DNA of 64,000 nucleotides from assembly GCF_001905095.1 (NCBI RefSeq), contig NZ_LWLS01000071.1, forward strand, positions 1-64,000. The letters run 5' to 3'. Position 1 is the stretch's first letter. Each line of letters opens with the position of its first letter. The translations under genes and the position numbers were made by a program. Source of the stretch: Micromonospora sp. CB01531 (GTDB taxonomy: Bacteria; Actinomycetota; Actinomycetes; Mycobacteriales; Micromonosporaceae). The notes beneath the pieces are model-generated. The model was not told where the DNA came from. It ran no database searches and saw only the letters and a list, made by a program, of their open reading frames with translations. Below are positions 42,679 through 51,637 of this stretch, piece by piece.

Positions 42679-43713
42679 GTGACCGCGCAGCACGCGATCG
42701 TCCACGTCGGTGGCTACGCGGCGGAGATGGGCGGGCGGGCCGAGGGCATCGTCGCGGCCCGGCGGGATCCGGTGTCCGGGGAGCTGACCCCGCTCGGCAC
42801 GGTGGCGGTGACCTCGTCGCCGTCGTTCCTCGTCCGGCACCCGACCCGGCCCGTGCTGTACGCGGTCAACGAGCTGTCCGAGGGGCAGGTCAGCGCGTTC
42901 CGGGTCGCCCCGGACGGCGATCTCGCCCTGCTCGGCGTCCGCCCGACCGGCGGGGCCGAGCCCTGCCACGTGGCGGTCGCCCCGGACGGCCGGCACCTCT
43001 TCGTGGCCAACTACGGCGGCGGCAGTGTGGCGGTGTTCCCGCTCGACCCGAACGGCGTACCGGGGGAGCGCTCCGATCTGGTTCGGCACGAGGGGCACGG
43101 CGCCGACCCGCAGCGGCAGGAGGCGGCGCACTGCCACATGGTCTCGCCCGATCCGGGCGGTGGGCCGCTGCTCGCCGTCGACCTGGGCACCGACTCGGTC
43201 TACCGGTACGACCTCGACGTCGCCTCCGGTCGGCTGGTGCCGCGCGCCCCGCGGCTGCGCACGCCGGCCGGCAGCGGCCCCCGGCACCTGGCCCGGCACC
43301 CGGACGGGCGGCGCTGCTGGCTGGTCGGCGAGTTGGACGGGACGGTCACCGCGTACGACCTGACGGCCGATGGGCTGCACCAGCGGGTCCGGGTCGACGC
43401 GAGCGGGCGGGTCGGGCACGTGCAGCCCTCCGAGGTCGCCGTTGGACCGGACGGCCGGTTCCTCTACGTGGCCAACCGGGGAGTCGGCACGGTGGCCGTC
43501 TTCGCGCTAGCCGGTGAGGCGCCGGAGCTGGTGGCCGAGGTCGACACCGGCGGCGAGTGGCCGCGGCACTTCGCCCGGGCGGGCGAGCACCTGTACGTGG
43601 CCGACGAGCGGGCCGACATGATCAGGGTCTTCCGGGTGGACCCGGTCACCGGGGTGCCGGAGCCGGTCGGGGAGCCGGTGCCGGTGGCCAGCCCGACCTG
43701 CGTCCGGCCGTGA
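42679..43713 (+). CDS. Lactonase-family beta-propeller protein (6-phosphogluconolactonase type)
   Basis: 344 residues with the repeated blades of the lactonase family (PF10282): SFLVRHPTRPVLYAVNELSEGQVSAF, EPCHVAVAPDGRHLFVANYGGGSVAVF, GPRHLARHPDGRRCWLVGEL, GPDGRFLYVANRGVGTVAVF. Members hydrolyse 6-phosphogluconolactone or related sugar lactones in the cytosol. The substrate here is inferred. The GTG at 42679, 8 nt after GGAAGG, is chosen over the GTG at 42670. It lies downstream of the conservon on the same strand but with its own spacing, so it may be separate. Confidence 0.85.
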   Translation: MTAQHAIVHVGGYAAEMGGRAEGIVAARRDPVSGELTPLGTVAVTSSPSFLVRHPTRPVLYAVNELSEGQVSAFRVAPDGDLALLGVRPTGGAEPCHVAVAPDGRHLFVANYGGGSVAVFPLDPNGVPGERSDLVRHEGHGADPQRQEAAHCHMVSPDPGGGPLLAVDLGTDSVYRYDLDVASGRLVPRAPRLRTPAGSGPRHLARHPDGRRCWLVGELDGTVTAYDLTADGLHQRVRVDASGRVGHVQPSEVAVGPDGRFLYVANRGVGTVAVFALAGEAPELVAEVDTGGEWPRHFARAGEHLYVADERADMIRVFRVDPVTGVPEPVGEPVPVASPTCVRP

Positions 43714-43762
43714 CGGAGCGTTGCCGCGAGCATCGTCCACCATGGACCGGCGTCACCTCTGA

Positions 43763-43776
43763 TGACTGATCAGTCA
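43763..43776. promoter_or_regulatory. Perfect 14-bp palindrome in an AT-rich patch
   Basis: TGACTGATCAGTCA is a perfect palindrome in a locally AT-rich stretch (about 43760-43830), with a further TGATCA near 43796. It lies 88 bp before the VWA-protein start and is a candidate operator. I do not recognise the regulator. Confidence 0.45.
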
Positions 43777-43864
43777 CTCAATGTTGAAGTTTTGCTGATC
43801 AACTGTTTCTGCTGCGTAACTTTCGTCCGAACGGTTGTGGCACTAACCCCACGAGATACGCAAG

Positions 43865-45637
43865 ATGGTCACCGTGTCTGGCCGCCATCGCATGCGTTCG
43901 AACCTACGTGGGGTAGGCGCCGCTGCTGCGGCCACCGCCCTCGTCGCCGTCGTAGCCGGGACCTGGTTCGGCTACCAGCAGCTGGCGGGGCCGTCCTGCT
44001 CGGGGCAGATCCAGCTCTCCGTCGCGGCCACCCCGGAGATCGCGCCCGCCGTCCAGGGAGCGGCCGACCAGTGGGTCAAGGACGGCGCGGCAGTCGGCGA
44101 CACCTGCATCGCGGTGAACGTGACCCCGGCCGAGTCGGTCGAGGTGGCCGCCACGGTGGCCAGCAAGCACGGCGCCACCTTGGCCGGTGTGGGGCAGGCG
44201 AGCGGCACCGCGGTGACGCCGGACGTCTGGGTGCCGGACTCGTCCACCTGGCTGCTGCGGCTCAAGGCCGGCGGGGCCACCGCCTTCGCCCCGGCGAACG
44301 GCGCCTCGATCGCCCGCAGTCCGGTGGTGGTCGCGATGCCCGAACCGGTGGCCACCCGGCTCGGCTGGCCGGACAAGAAGTTCACCTGGGCCGACCTGTT
44401 GGCGCAGGTCAACAGCAGCAAACCGCTGCACGCCGGCATCGTCGAGCCGACCCAGGACGCGGCTGGTCTGTCCGGCCTGCTCGCGCTGACCGCTGCCGCC
44501 AACTCCACCGGCGCCGCCGGCTCCCCGCAGGCGCGGGAGGCGACGATCGGGGCGTTGCGGGCGGTGGCCACCAACAGTTCCCGACTGCGGCAGGATCTCC
44601 TCGCGCGCTTTCCGCGCTCGTCCGAACCGACGGCGGTCGCCAACGGCCTCGGCGCGGCCGCGCTGTCCGAAGAGGACGTGATGGCGTACAACGCCACCAA
44701 GCCGCCGATCCCGCTGGCCGCTCTCTACCTGGACCCGCCGCCGGCCCCCCTGGACTATCCGTTCGCGGTGCTGCCCGGTATCGAGCCGGCGAAGGCGTCC
44801 GCCGCGAAGGTGCTCTTCGAGGTGCTGACCACCCGCGGCTTCAAGAGTCGACTGGCCGCCCAGTCGCTGCGCGCGCCCGACGGCAACTGGAGCGAGGGCT
44901 TCAAGGCGCTGCCCGGTGCCCCGAGCCCGGCGGGCGGGAGTACGGCGCCGGCCGGTCAGGGCGCCGCGGGCGGGCTCGACCCGACCGCCATCCAGAAGGC
45001 CACCAGCACCTGGTCGGCGGTCACGCTGTCCGGCCGCATGCTCTGCGTCATCGACGTTTCGGGCTCGATGAAGCAGAAGGTGGAGACCGCCGGTGGCGCC
45101 ACCCGGGAGCAGGTCACCGTCGCCGCGGCGACCCAGGGCCTGAACCTCTTCGACGACTCCTGGTCGATCGGGCTGTGGACCTTCTCCACCAAACTGAACG
45201 GGTCGCAGGACTACCGGGAGGTGGTCCCGATCAGGCCGCTGTCGAGCAATCGGGGCGCGATCCAGCGCGGCCTGGCCACGGTCAAGCCGTCGAACGGCGA
45301 CACCGGCCTCTACGACACCCTGCTGGCGGCCTACAAGACCGTCCAGCAGGACTGGGAGCCCGGGAAGGTCAACTCGATCGTGCTGTTCACCGACGGCAAG
45401 AACGAGGACGACGACGGCATCTCCCAGAAGGCGCTGCTGGCCCAGCTTCGCAAGCTGCGCGACGCGGAGCAGCCGGTGCAGGTGATCATCATCGGCATCG
45501 GGAGCGACGTCAGCAAGGCCGAGCTCAAGTCGATCACCGACGTGACCGGTGGCGGTGCCTTCGTCACCGCCGACCCGACGAAGATCGGCGAGATCTTCCT
45601 GCAGGCGATCGCACTGCGCCCGCCCGCGCCGCGCTGA
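43865..45637 (+). CDS. Substrate-binding domain fused to a VWA domain, membrane-anchored
   Basis: 590 residues. One N-terminal hydrophobic helix (AAAAATALVAVVAGTWFGY, near residues 18-37) anchors the chain. Residues about 45-345 resemble an extracellular solute-binding protein (IQLSVAATPEIAPAVQGAADQWVKDG). Residues about 395-580 form a von Willebrand A domain with an intact MIDAS (LCVIDVSGSMKQK; GDTGLYDTLLAAYK; IVLFTDGKNEDDD). Proteins with both domains occur in actinomycetes, but their role is unknown to me. It precedes a polysaccharide sugar transferase and ends at a hairpin (45655-45679). The start could be ATG 43865, GTG 43877 or ATG 43892. Confidence 0.85.
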   Translation: MVTVSGRHRMRSNLRGVGAAAAATALVAVVAGTWFGYQQLAGPSCSGQIQLSVAATPEIAPAVQGAADQWVKDGAAVGDTCIAVNVTPAESVEVAATVASKHGATLAGVGQASGTAVTPDVWVPDSSTWLLRLKAGGATAFAPANGASIARSPVVVAMPEPVATRLGWPDKKFTWADLLAQVNSSKPLHAGIVEPTQDAAGLSGLLALTAAANSTGAAGSPQAREATIGALRAVATNSSRLRQDLLARFPRSSEPTAVANGLGAAALSEEDVMAYNATKPPIPLAALYLDPPPAPLDYPFAVLPGIEPAKASAAKVLFEVLTTRGFKSRLAAQSLRAPDGNWSEGFKALPGAPSPAGGSTAPAGQGAAGGLDPTAIQKATSTWSAVTLSGRMLCVIDVSGSMKQKVETAGGATREQVTVAAATQGLNLFDDSWSIGLWTFSTKLNGSQDYREVVPIRPLSSNRGAIQRGLATVKPSNGDTGLYDTLLAAYKTVQQDWEPGKVNSIVLFTDGKNEDDDGISQKALLAQLRKLRDAEQPVQVIIIGIGSDVSKAELKSITDVTGGGAFVTADPTKIGEIFLQAIALRPPAPR

Positions 45638-45654
45638 TCCGCCACTCAGCGGGC

Positions 45655-45679
45655 CGCCGTACCGGAATCCGGTACGGCG
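45655..45679 (+). terminator. 11-bp perfect stem-loop after the VWA-protein gene
   Basis: CGCCGTACCGG (45655-45665) and CCGGTACGGCG (45669-45679) are exact complements with loop AAT, 17 bp after the stop. Confidence 0.75.
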
Positions 45680-45843
45680 ATCCGCTTCCCCGGCGCTCCT
45701 CGACCGCAAGGCAACTGACGGTAATCCGTCCGAAGCAATCGGTGCCCGTAATTGTCGAGGCAGGATGTCCTGGTGCTCCGAGCCGCCGGCCCGCCACAGG
45801 GCCACGCGGTACGGGATGGTCCTGAACGAACTGGGGAGGGCCG

Positions 45844-47325
45844 GTGATCTCGGCGACGCTGCTGACCCCGGTCAGGACATCGTCGCGACCGGGCGGCGAC
45901 CGTCCCGGCCCGACGCGGGCCGCGGAACGGGCCTACATCGGGGTCCTGGTGGTGCTGGACACCACCGTGCTGGCGGCGGCCATCCTGATCGCATACCTGG
46001 CCCGCTTCGGGGACGAGCCGCCGAGCGGCTCCAAGATCCCGTACGTGGTGGTGGCGCCCGCCCTGCTGCTGGTCTGGCTGATCTCGCTCAAGGCGATGCG
46101 CTGCTACGACGACCGGGTGCTCGGCTACGGGGCCGACGAGTACCGGCGGGTCAGCTCGGCGAGCCTGCGGTTGGCCGGCGGCATCGCGATCGCCGGGTAC
46201 ATCGCCGACGTCGGCGTGTCCCGGGGCTTCCTGGCCATCTCCTTCGCGGTCGGCGCGATCGGCCTGGAGGTGGCCAGGTACGCCGCGCGCAAGCGGTTGC
46301 ACCGGGCCCGTGACCGGGGCGCCGGCTGGTCCCGCAAGGTCCTCGTGGTGGGCGACACCGCGCACGTGCTGGAGCTCGTGCACACCCTGCGCCGCGAGCC
46401 GTACGCCGGCTACCAGGTGGTCGGCGCCTCCATCCCGGACGCGCTGCTCGCCCCGGTGCCGCAGCGGCTGGGCGACGTGCCGGTGGTCGGCTCGTTCCGG
46501 GACATCCCCGAGGCGGCCACCGCCATCGGCGCGGACACCGTGGCCGTCACCGCCTCCGGCTCGCTCACCGCCACCCGGCTGCGCCGGCTCGGCTGGCAGC
46601 TCGAGGGGACCGGGGTCGACCTGGTCGTCGCGCCCGCGCTGACCGACGTCGCCGGCCCGCGCATCCACACCCGTCCGGTCGCCGGCCTGCCGCTGATCCA
46701 CGTCGAGGCGCCCGAGTTCCGGGGCGCCCGTAAGCTGGTCAAGGGGCTGGTCGACCGCTCGCTGTCGCTGCTGGCGTTACTCCTGCTGCTGCCGGTGCTG
46801 GTGGTGATCGCGCTCGCCATCAAGCTGGACAGCCGGGGGCCGGTGCTGTTCCGCCAGGTCCGGGTCGGCCAGGGCGGCGAGGAGTTCGACGTCTTCAAGT
46901 TCCGCACCATGGTCGTCAACGCCGACGATCTGCTGGCCGAGTTGGCCGCGCGCAACGAGACCGACGGCCTGATGTTCAAGATGCGCGACGACCCGCGGGT
47001 GACCCGGACCGGCCGGCTGCTGCGCAAGTGGTCCCTGGATGAGCTGCCCCAGCTGGCGAACGTGCTACTTGGTCAGATGAGCCTGGTCGGGCCCCGCCCG
47101 CCACTCCCCTCCGAGGTGGCCCGGTATGACGGTGACCTGGCCCGCCGCCTGCTGGTCAAGCCCGGCATGACCGGCCTCTGGCAGGTCAGTGGCCGGTCCG
47201 ACCTGAGCTGGGAGGACGGCATCCGGCTCGATCTCTACTACGTGGAGAACTGGTCGCTCGCCGCCGACCTGACCATCCTCTGGAAGACCTTCGGCGCGGT
47301 GATCCACCGTCGTGGCGCCTACTGA
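45844..47325 (+). CDS. Polyprenyl-phosphate sugar-phosphate transferase (exopolysaccharide initiation)
   Basis: 493 residues. The N-terminal half has about four transmembrane helices and a Rossmann-like region (VLVVGDTAHVLELVHTL). A further helix (LLALLLLLPVLVVIALAIKLDS) precedes the bacterial sugar-transferase domain. Its marks are GPVLFRQVRVGQGGEEFDVFKFRTM, LRKWSLDELPQLANVLLG, LVGPRPPLPSE and KPGMTGLWQVSGRSDLSW. It moves a sugar-1-phosphate from a UDP-sugar to undecaprenyl phosphate and so starts an exopolysaccharide repeat unit at the inner membrane. It starts at GTG 45844. No glycosyltransferase cluster follows, so it stands alone. Confidence 0.92.
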   Translation: MISATLLTPVRTSSRPGGDRPGPTRAAERAYIGVLVVLDTTVLAAAILIAYLARFGDEPPSGSKIPYVVVAPALLLVWLISLKAMRCYDDRVLGYGADEYRRVSSASLRLAGGIAIAGYIADVGVSRGFLAISFAVGAIGLEVARYAARKRLHRARDRGAGWSRKVLVVGDTAHVLELVHTLRREPYAGYQVVGASIPDALLAPVPQRLGDVPVVGSFRDIPEAATAIGADTVAVTASGSLTATRLRRLGWQLEGTGVDLVVAPALTDVAGPRIHTRPVAGLPLIHVEAPEFRGARKLVKGLVDRSLSLLALLLLLPVLVVIALAIKLDSRGPVLFRQVRVGQGGEEFDVFKFRTMVVNADDLLAELAARNETDGLMFKMRDDPRVTRTGRLLRKWSLDELPQLANVLLGQMSLVGPRPPLPSEVARYDGDLARRLLVKPGMTGLWQVSGRSDLSWEDGIRLDLYYVENWSLAADLTILWKTFGAVIHRRGAY

Positions 47326-47363
47326 CCCCGCCCCCGGTGCAGCCCGCCGAAACGGGAGCCCGG

Positions 47364-48494
47364 TCAGGGCTGCGGGCCGAGCCAGTCGAGACAGACCGCC
47401 ACCGCGTCGTCGATCAGGTCGCCGGCGACGAAGGCCCGCAGATCGCCGATCAGCGACCGGACCGCGTCCAGCGGCTCCATCGGCCCGGTACGTCGAAGGA
47501 AGCGGTCCAGCGCGGTCTCGCCGTAGCGGATCTGCCGGGCGGTGGCGTCGACCACCCCGTCGCTGACCACGAAGAGCCGGTCCCCGCGCCGGAGCGGGAA
47601 CTGCTGCGCCTGGTAGTCCGTGGCCTCGAACATGCCGAGCGGGAACTGCTTCTCCAGGACCTGCTCGCTGACCTCGCCCTCGCGCAGCAACAGCAGGCGC
47701 GGCGACCCGGCGTCGACCACGGTCATCGTTCCCGACGCCAGGTCCAGCTCCAGCAGGAGCGCGGAGAGGTACTGCTCGCCCCGGTGCAGCGCGTAGATCG
47801 CCTGGTCGGCCAGGGCGGCCTGGTCGGCCAGGGCCAGCTCGGCGCGGCGGGCGTTGCGCAGCGCGTGGATGGCCAGCGAGGTGAGCATGGACGCGGCGGC
47901 CCCCTCACCCGAGCCGTTGATCACCGAGAGCCAGAGCCGTCGACCGTCGTCCGACCAGTCGAAGCTGTCACCGCGCACCGCGTACGCCGGCTCCAGCTGT
48001 CCGGCCAGGCGGAACGACGGCCGGATCCGGCTGCGACCGGGCAGCAGTTCCCACTGCATCTCGGCGGCCAGGGTCAGCCGGCGGTCCCGCCGGGCGGTGA
48101 CGTAGACGTCGGTGCTGGCGGTCACGGCGGCCAGCTCGTGCCCGAGCGCAGTGGCCATCGCGTCCAGCTCCCGGAGGGCGGCCGGGCCGGCCGGCAGCGG
48201 CGACAGCCGGAGCACGCCGCGCCGCTCGCCGCGCATGCCGACCGGGAACCAGCCGGTGCCTTCCGACACCACCGGCTCCTGGTGGTCGAAGCAGCGCCAG
48301 GCCGGATGGCCCGGGCTGGTGATCGGCTCGCCGTCGCCGAGCGCCAGCAGCACCGCGAGCCGGTAGTCGACCTGGTAGAGCTCGGTGCGGGTGATCCCGT
48401 AGGCCCGCGCGAGCTCGGTGGCGAGCCGGTCGATCAGCAGGTCGGCCGGGGCCTCACCGAGAGCCCGGCGCACCCGATCCTCCGGTCCGCTCAT
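47364..48494 (-). CDS. PP2C/SpoIIE-family Ser/Thr phosphatase
   Basis: 376 residues. The N-terminal roughly 160 residues have no named domain that I recognise. The C-terminal half is a SpoIIE/RsbU phosphatase: metal-binding Asp residues in AYAVRGDSFDWSDDGRRLWLSV, FVVSDGVVDA and LIDDAVAVCL. RsbU-like proteins dephosphorylate anti-anti-sigma factors, but the target here is unknown. The ATG at 48494 follows AAAGGAGC. It diverges from a MarR-type regulator over 56 bp, and the two are likely co-regulated. Confidence 0.88.
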   Translation of the reverse strand: MSGPEDRVRRALGEAPADLLIDRLATELARAYGITRTELYQVDYRLAVLLALGDGEPITSPGHPAWRCFDHQEPVVSEGTGWFPVGMRGERRGVLRLSPLPAGPAALRELDAMATALGHELAAVTASTDVYVTARRDRRLTLAAEMQWELLPGRSRIRPSFRLAGQLEPAYAVRGDSFDWSDDGRRLWLSVINGSGEGAAASMLTSLAIHALRNARRAELALADQAALADQAIYALHRGEQYLSALLLELDLASGTMTVVDAGSPRLLLLREGEVSEQVLEKQFPLGMFEATDYQAQQFPLRRGDRLFVVSDGVVDATARQIRYGETALDRFLRRTGPMEPLDAVRSLIGDLRAFVAGDLIDDAVAVCLDWLGPQP

Positions 48495-48550
48495 CTTTGC
48501 TCCTTTGCACAGGTCGGCCGCCTGGTACGGCGGGTAGTCTCGGGCGCACC

Positions 48551-49120
48551 ATGGCCGAAGAACGCGGTCCTTACGGACCTGAAGCGAGTATGGCCGCCGC
48601 CCTGGACGAGGCGGCGGGCACCCTGCTGGCTGTCTGGGAGGCGGCCCGGGAGCGCACCACGAGCCGACTCTCCGGTGCCCAGTTGCGTGCGGTCATGGTC
48701 GTCGAGCAGTACGACGGGATCAACCTTCGCCGCCTCGCCACGCTGACCGACATGCTGCTCTCCTCGGCGAGCCGGCTCTGCGACCGGCTGGTGGCGGCCG
48801 GGATGCTGGAGCGGGAGCCGGGCCGGTTCGACCGACGGGAGATCTCCCTGCACCTCACCCCGGCGGCGACCCGGCTTCTCGCGGAGCTGCGGGCCGACCG
48901 GCGGCACCGGTTGGACCAGATCCTCGCCGGGATGAGCGCTGAGGGCCGCGCGGCGCTGTTGCGCGGGATGCAGGAGTTCGACACGGTCGCCCGGCGCGGT
49001 GTGGCCGGTCCCCCGGAGGGGTGGCCGGTGCTGCAGCCCTCCGGCGAGCGGACCGGGGACCCGCTGGCCGAGCCGGGGGAGCCGTCGACCGGCGAACCGC
49101 CGGTGGCGCGTACCGCCTGA
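48551..49120 (+). CDS. MarR-family transcriptional regulator
   Basis: 189 residues. A winged helix-turn-helix is seen in INLRRLATLTDMLLSSASRLCDRLVAAGMLEREPGRFDRREISLHLTP, flanked by dimerisation helices. The C-terminal roughly 40 residues are Gly/Pro-rich and extra for the family. The ATG at 48551 is preferred; an in-frame alternative at 48497 would overlap the divergent gene's promoter. Its place next to the phosphatase suggests it controls that gene. Confidence 0.85.
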   Translation: MAEERGPYGPEASMAAALDEAAGTLLAVWEAARERTTSRLSGAQLRAVMVVEQYDGINLRRLATLTDMLLSSASRLCDRLVAAGMLEREPGRFDRREISLHLTPAATRLLAELRADRRHRLDQILAGMSAEGRAALLRGMQEFDTVARRGVAGPPEGWPVLQPSGERTGDPLAEPGEPSTGEPPVARTA

Positions 49121-49129
49121 AGGCCGGGA

Positions 49130-50389
49130 TCAGCCGGAACGGGCCAGCCAACCGACCGGGCGTTCGATGATCCGGCGGGCCACCGAGGCGGCCCCGCCGA
49201 CCGCCGCGGACTGCGCGCCGAGCGCGGCCGGGCGCACCGTTACCGGTGACCATGCCGCGGTGAGCACCCGCCGGGAGATCTCGGCGACCACCGGCGGGGC
49301 GAGCCAGGGGGCAAGCGGGGCGTATCCGCCGCCGAGCACCACGGTGTCCAGGTCCAGCAGGTTCACCACGCCGGCCACGGCCACGCCGAGGGCCGTCCCG
49401 GCGTCGGCCAGGGCGGCCAGGGTGGCCGGATCGTCGGCTGCCGCGAGGTCCGCCAGCCGGGTCGCGGCGGTGTCGGCGGGCAACTCGCCGCCGGACAGTC
49501 CGGCGGCGGCCAGGACGGCCTCCTGGCCCGCGTACCGCTCAAGGCAGCCGCGGCCGCCGCAGCGGCAGGGCCGCCCCTCCGGGTGCACCGGGATGTGGCC
49601 CAGTTCGCCGCTCCAGCCGCGCGCGCCCCGATACAGCACCCCGTCGAGCACGATCCCGGCACCGATGCCGATCTCACCCGAGATGTGCAGGAAGCTGGCC
49701 GACCCGGGCGGGCCGGCGTGCAATTCGCCGAGGGCGGCGAGGTTGGCCTCGTTGTCGACGACCAGCGGCGGGATCCCGTCGACCGGCTCGGCGAGCGGGT
49801 GCCCGGCGAGCAGCCCGGGGACGTCCACGTCCCGCCAGCCGAGGTTGGGTGCGAGCCGGACCAGGCCGCCGTCGCCGACCAGGCCCGGCACGGCGAGCGC
49901 CGCGCCGGCCAGGGTCAGCCCGTCGTGTACGGCCGCGGCGCGGGCCTCGGCGGCGAGCGCGGCGAGCCGGTCCAGGGCGTCGGCGGGGGAGAGCGGCCGC
50001 AGGTCGGCGCGGCGCACCACGTGGTGGCGTACCGCGCCGGTCAGGTCGACCACGCAGGCGGCCAGGTAGTCGACGTTGACCTCCAGCCCGAGCCCGGCCG
50101 GGCCGTCGGCGGCCAGCACCAGGCCGCGGGCCGGCCGCCCGGCCCCGGTACGTGGTGCGGGGTCCGCCTCGGCGACCAGCCGACCGGCGATCAGGTCGTC
50201 GACGACGGCGGAGACGGTGGCCCGGGTCAGCCCGGTCCCGGCGGCGATCTCGGCCCGGGAGGGGGGCCGCTCGGCGGCGGCGATCCGCCGGAGCACCACC
50301 GCCAGGTTGAGCTCGCGGAGGCTGCCCTGCCGGACGGCCCCGGCGGTGCTGGCGCTGGTCACCCCTTGACACTGCCACACGGTGGCCAT
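49130..50389 (-). CDS. xylR: ROK-family transcriptional repressor of xylose genes (XylR-like)
   Basis: 419 residues. An N-terminal winged helix-turn-helix (LRRIAAAERPPSRAEIAAGTGLTRATVSAVVDDLI) is followed by a ROK sugar-kinase-like domain with its zinc site (GELGHIPVHPEGRPCRCGGRGCLERYAG). It diverges from xylA across 49 bp holding an AT-rich dyad, so repression of xylAB relieved by xylose is expected. The ATG at 50389 lacks a clear ribosome-binding site, and its flanking TTTAATTCAA is part of the dyad. A GTG at 50362 is the alternative start. Confidence 0.88.
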   Translation of the reverse strand: MATVWQCQGVTSASTAGAVRQGSLRELNLAVVLRRIAAAERPPSRAEIAAGTGLTRATVSAVVDDLIAGRLVAEADPAPRTGAGRPARGLVLAADGPAGLGLEVNVDYLAACVVDLTGAVRHHVVRRADLRPLSPADALDRLAALAAEARAAAVHDGLTLAGAALAVPGLVGDGGLVRLAPNLGWRDVDVPGLLAGHPLAEPVDGIPPLVVDNEANLAALGELHAGPPGSASFLHISGEIGIGAGIVLDGVLYRGARGWSGELGHIPVHPEGRPCRCGGRGCLERYAGQEAVLAAAGLSGGELPADTAATRLADLAAADDPATLAALADAGTALGVAVAGVVNLLDLDTVVLGGGYAPLAPWLAPPVVAEISRRVLTAAWSPVTVRPAALGAQSAAVGGAASVARRIIERPVGWLARSG

Positions 50390-50412
50390 TTAATTCAACC
50401 ACTGAACAAATT
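50389..50412. promoter_or_regulatory. Probable XylR operator between xylR and xylA
   Basis: An AT-rich imperfect dyad in an otherwise GC-rich region has the core TTCA-N5-TGAA at 50395-50407 with TTTAATT and CAAATT flanks. ROK repressors of xylose genes bind AT-rich dyads in such divergent promoters. Assigned by position and shape. Confidence 0.55.
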
Positions 50413-50438
50413 GCGGACGACACCACCGGAGGTCTGCC

Positions 50439-51626
50439 ATGGCAACCCGTCCCACTCCCGCCGACAAGTTCTCCTTCGGTCTCTGGACGGTCGGCTGGCA
50501 GGCCCGTGACCCGTTCGGCGACGCCACCCGGCCATCGCTGGACGCGGTCGAGGCGGTGCATAAGCTCGCCGAGCTCGGGGCGTACGGGATCACCTTCCAC
50601 GACGACGACCTGGTCCCCTTCGGCGCGGACCCGGCGACCCGGGACGCCCACCTGACCCGGTTCCGCAAGGCCCTCGACGAGACCGGCCTGGTCGTGCCGA
50701 TGGTCACCACCAACCTCTTCACCCACCCGGTTTTCAAGGACGGCGGCTTCACTAGCAACGATCGCGACGTCCGCCGCTACGCCCTGCGCAAGGTGCTGCG
50801 CAACGTCGACCTGGCCGCCGATCTGGGTGCCCGCACCTTCGTCATGTGGGGCGGCCGGGAGGGCGCCGAGTACGACCTGGCGAAGGACGTCCGCGCCGCG
50901 CTGGACCGCTACCGGGAGGCCGTCGACCTGCTCTGCCAGTACGTCGTCGACCAGGGCTACGACCTGCGGTTCGCCCTCGAGCCCAAGCCGAACGAGCCGC
51001 GCGGCGACATCCTGCTCCCCACCGTCGGGCACGCGCTGGCCTTCATCTCCACCCTGGCCCACCCCGAGCGGGTCGGGCTGAACCCGGAGGTCGGGCACGA
51101 GCAGATGGCCGGGCTCAACTTCGCCCACGGCATCGCCCAGGCGCTCTGGCAGGGCAAGCTGTTCCACATCGACCTCAACGGCCAGCGGGGCATCAAGTAC
51201 GACCAGGACCTGGTCTTCGGCCACGGCGACCTGCTCAACGCGTTCGCCCTGGTGGACCTGCTGGAGCACGGCGGCCCGAACGGCGGTCCCGCGTACGACG
51301 GGCCGCGGCACTTCGACTACAAGCCCTCGCGTACCGAGGACATGACCGGGGTGTGGGCGTCGGCGGAGGCGAACATGCGCACGTACCTCCTGCTCAAGGA
51401 GCGGGCGGCGGCGTTCCGGGCCGACCCGGAGGTGGCCGAGGCGCTGGCCGCCAGCAAGGTCGGCGAGCTGGCGACGCCGACGCTGGCGCCAGGGGAGAGC
51501 TACGCCGACCTGCTCGCCGACCGGTCCGCGTTCGAGGAGTTCGACCCGGAGGCGGCCGGGGCACAGGGCTACGGCTTCGTCCGGCTCAACCAGCTCGCCG
51601 TCGAGCACCTGCTCGGCGCGCGCTGA
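50439..51626 (+). CDS. xylA: Xylose isomerase
   Basis: 395 residues, the size of actinomycete class I xylose isomerases. It converts D-xylose to D-xylulose (and glucose to fructose) with two divalent metals. Typical segments: FSFGLWTVGWQARDPFG, ITFHDDDLVPFG (catalytic His region), FVMWGGREGAEYD, FALEPKPNEPRGDILLPT (metal-binding Glu), FHIDLNGQRGIKYDQDL and HFDYKPSRTED. GGAGG precedes the ATG. Xylulokinase follows after 11 bp. Confidence 0.97.
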   Translation: MATRPTPADKFSFGLWTVGWQARDPFGDATRPSLDAVEAVHKLAELGAYGITFHDDDLVPFGADPATRDAHLTRFRKALDETGLVVPMVTTNLFTHPVFKDGGFTSNDRDVRRYALRKVLRNVDLAADLGARTFVMWGGREGAEYDLAKDVRAALDRYREAVDLLCQYVVDQGYDLRFALEPKPNEPRGDILLPTVGHALAFISTLAHPERVGLNPEVGHEQMAGLNFAHGIAQALWQGKLFHIDLNGQRGIKYDQDLVFGHGDLLNAFALVDLLEHGGPNGGPAYDGPRHFDYKPSRTEDMTGVWASAEANMRTYLLLKERAAAFRADPEVAEALAASKVGELATPTLAPGESYADLLADRSAFEEFDPEAAGAQGYGFVRLNQLAVEHLLGAR

Positions 51627-51637
51627 GGCGGGCCGCC

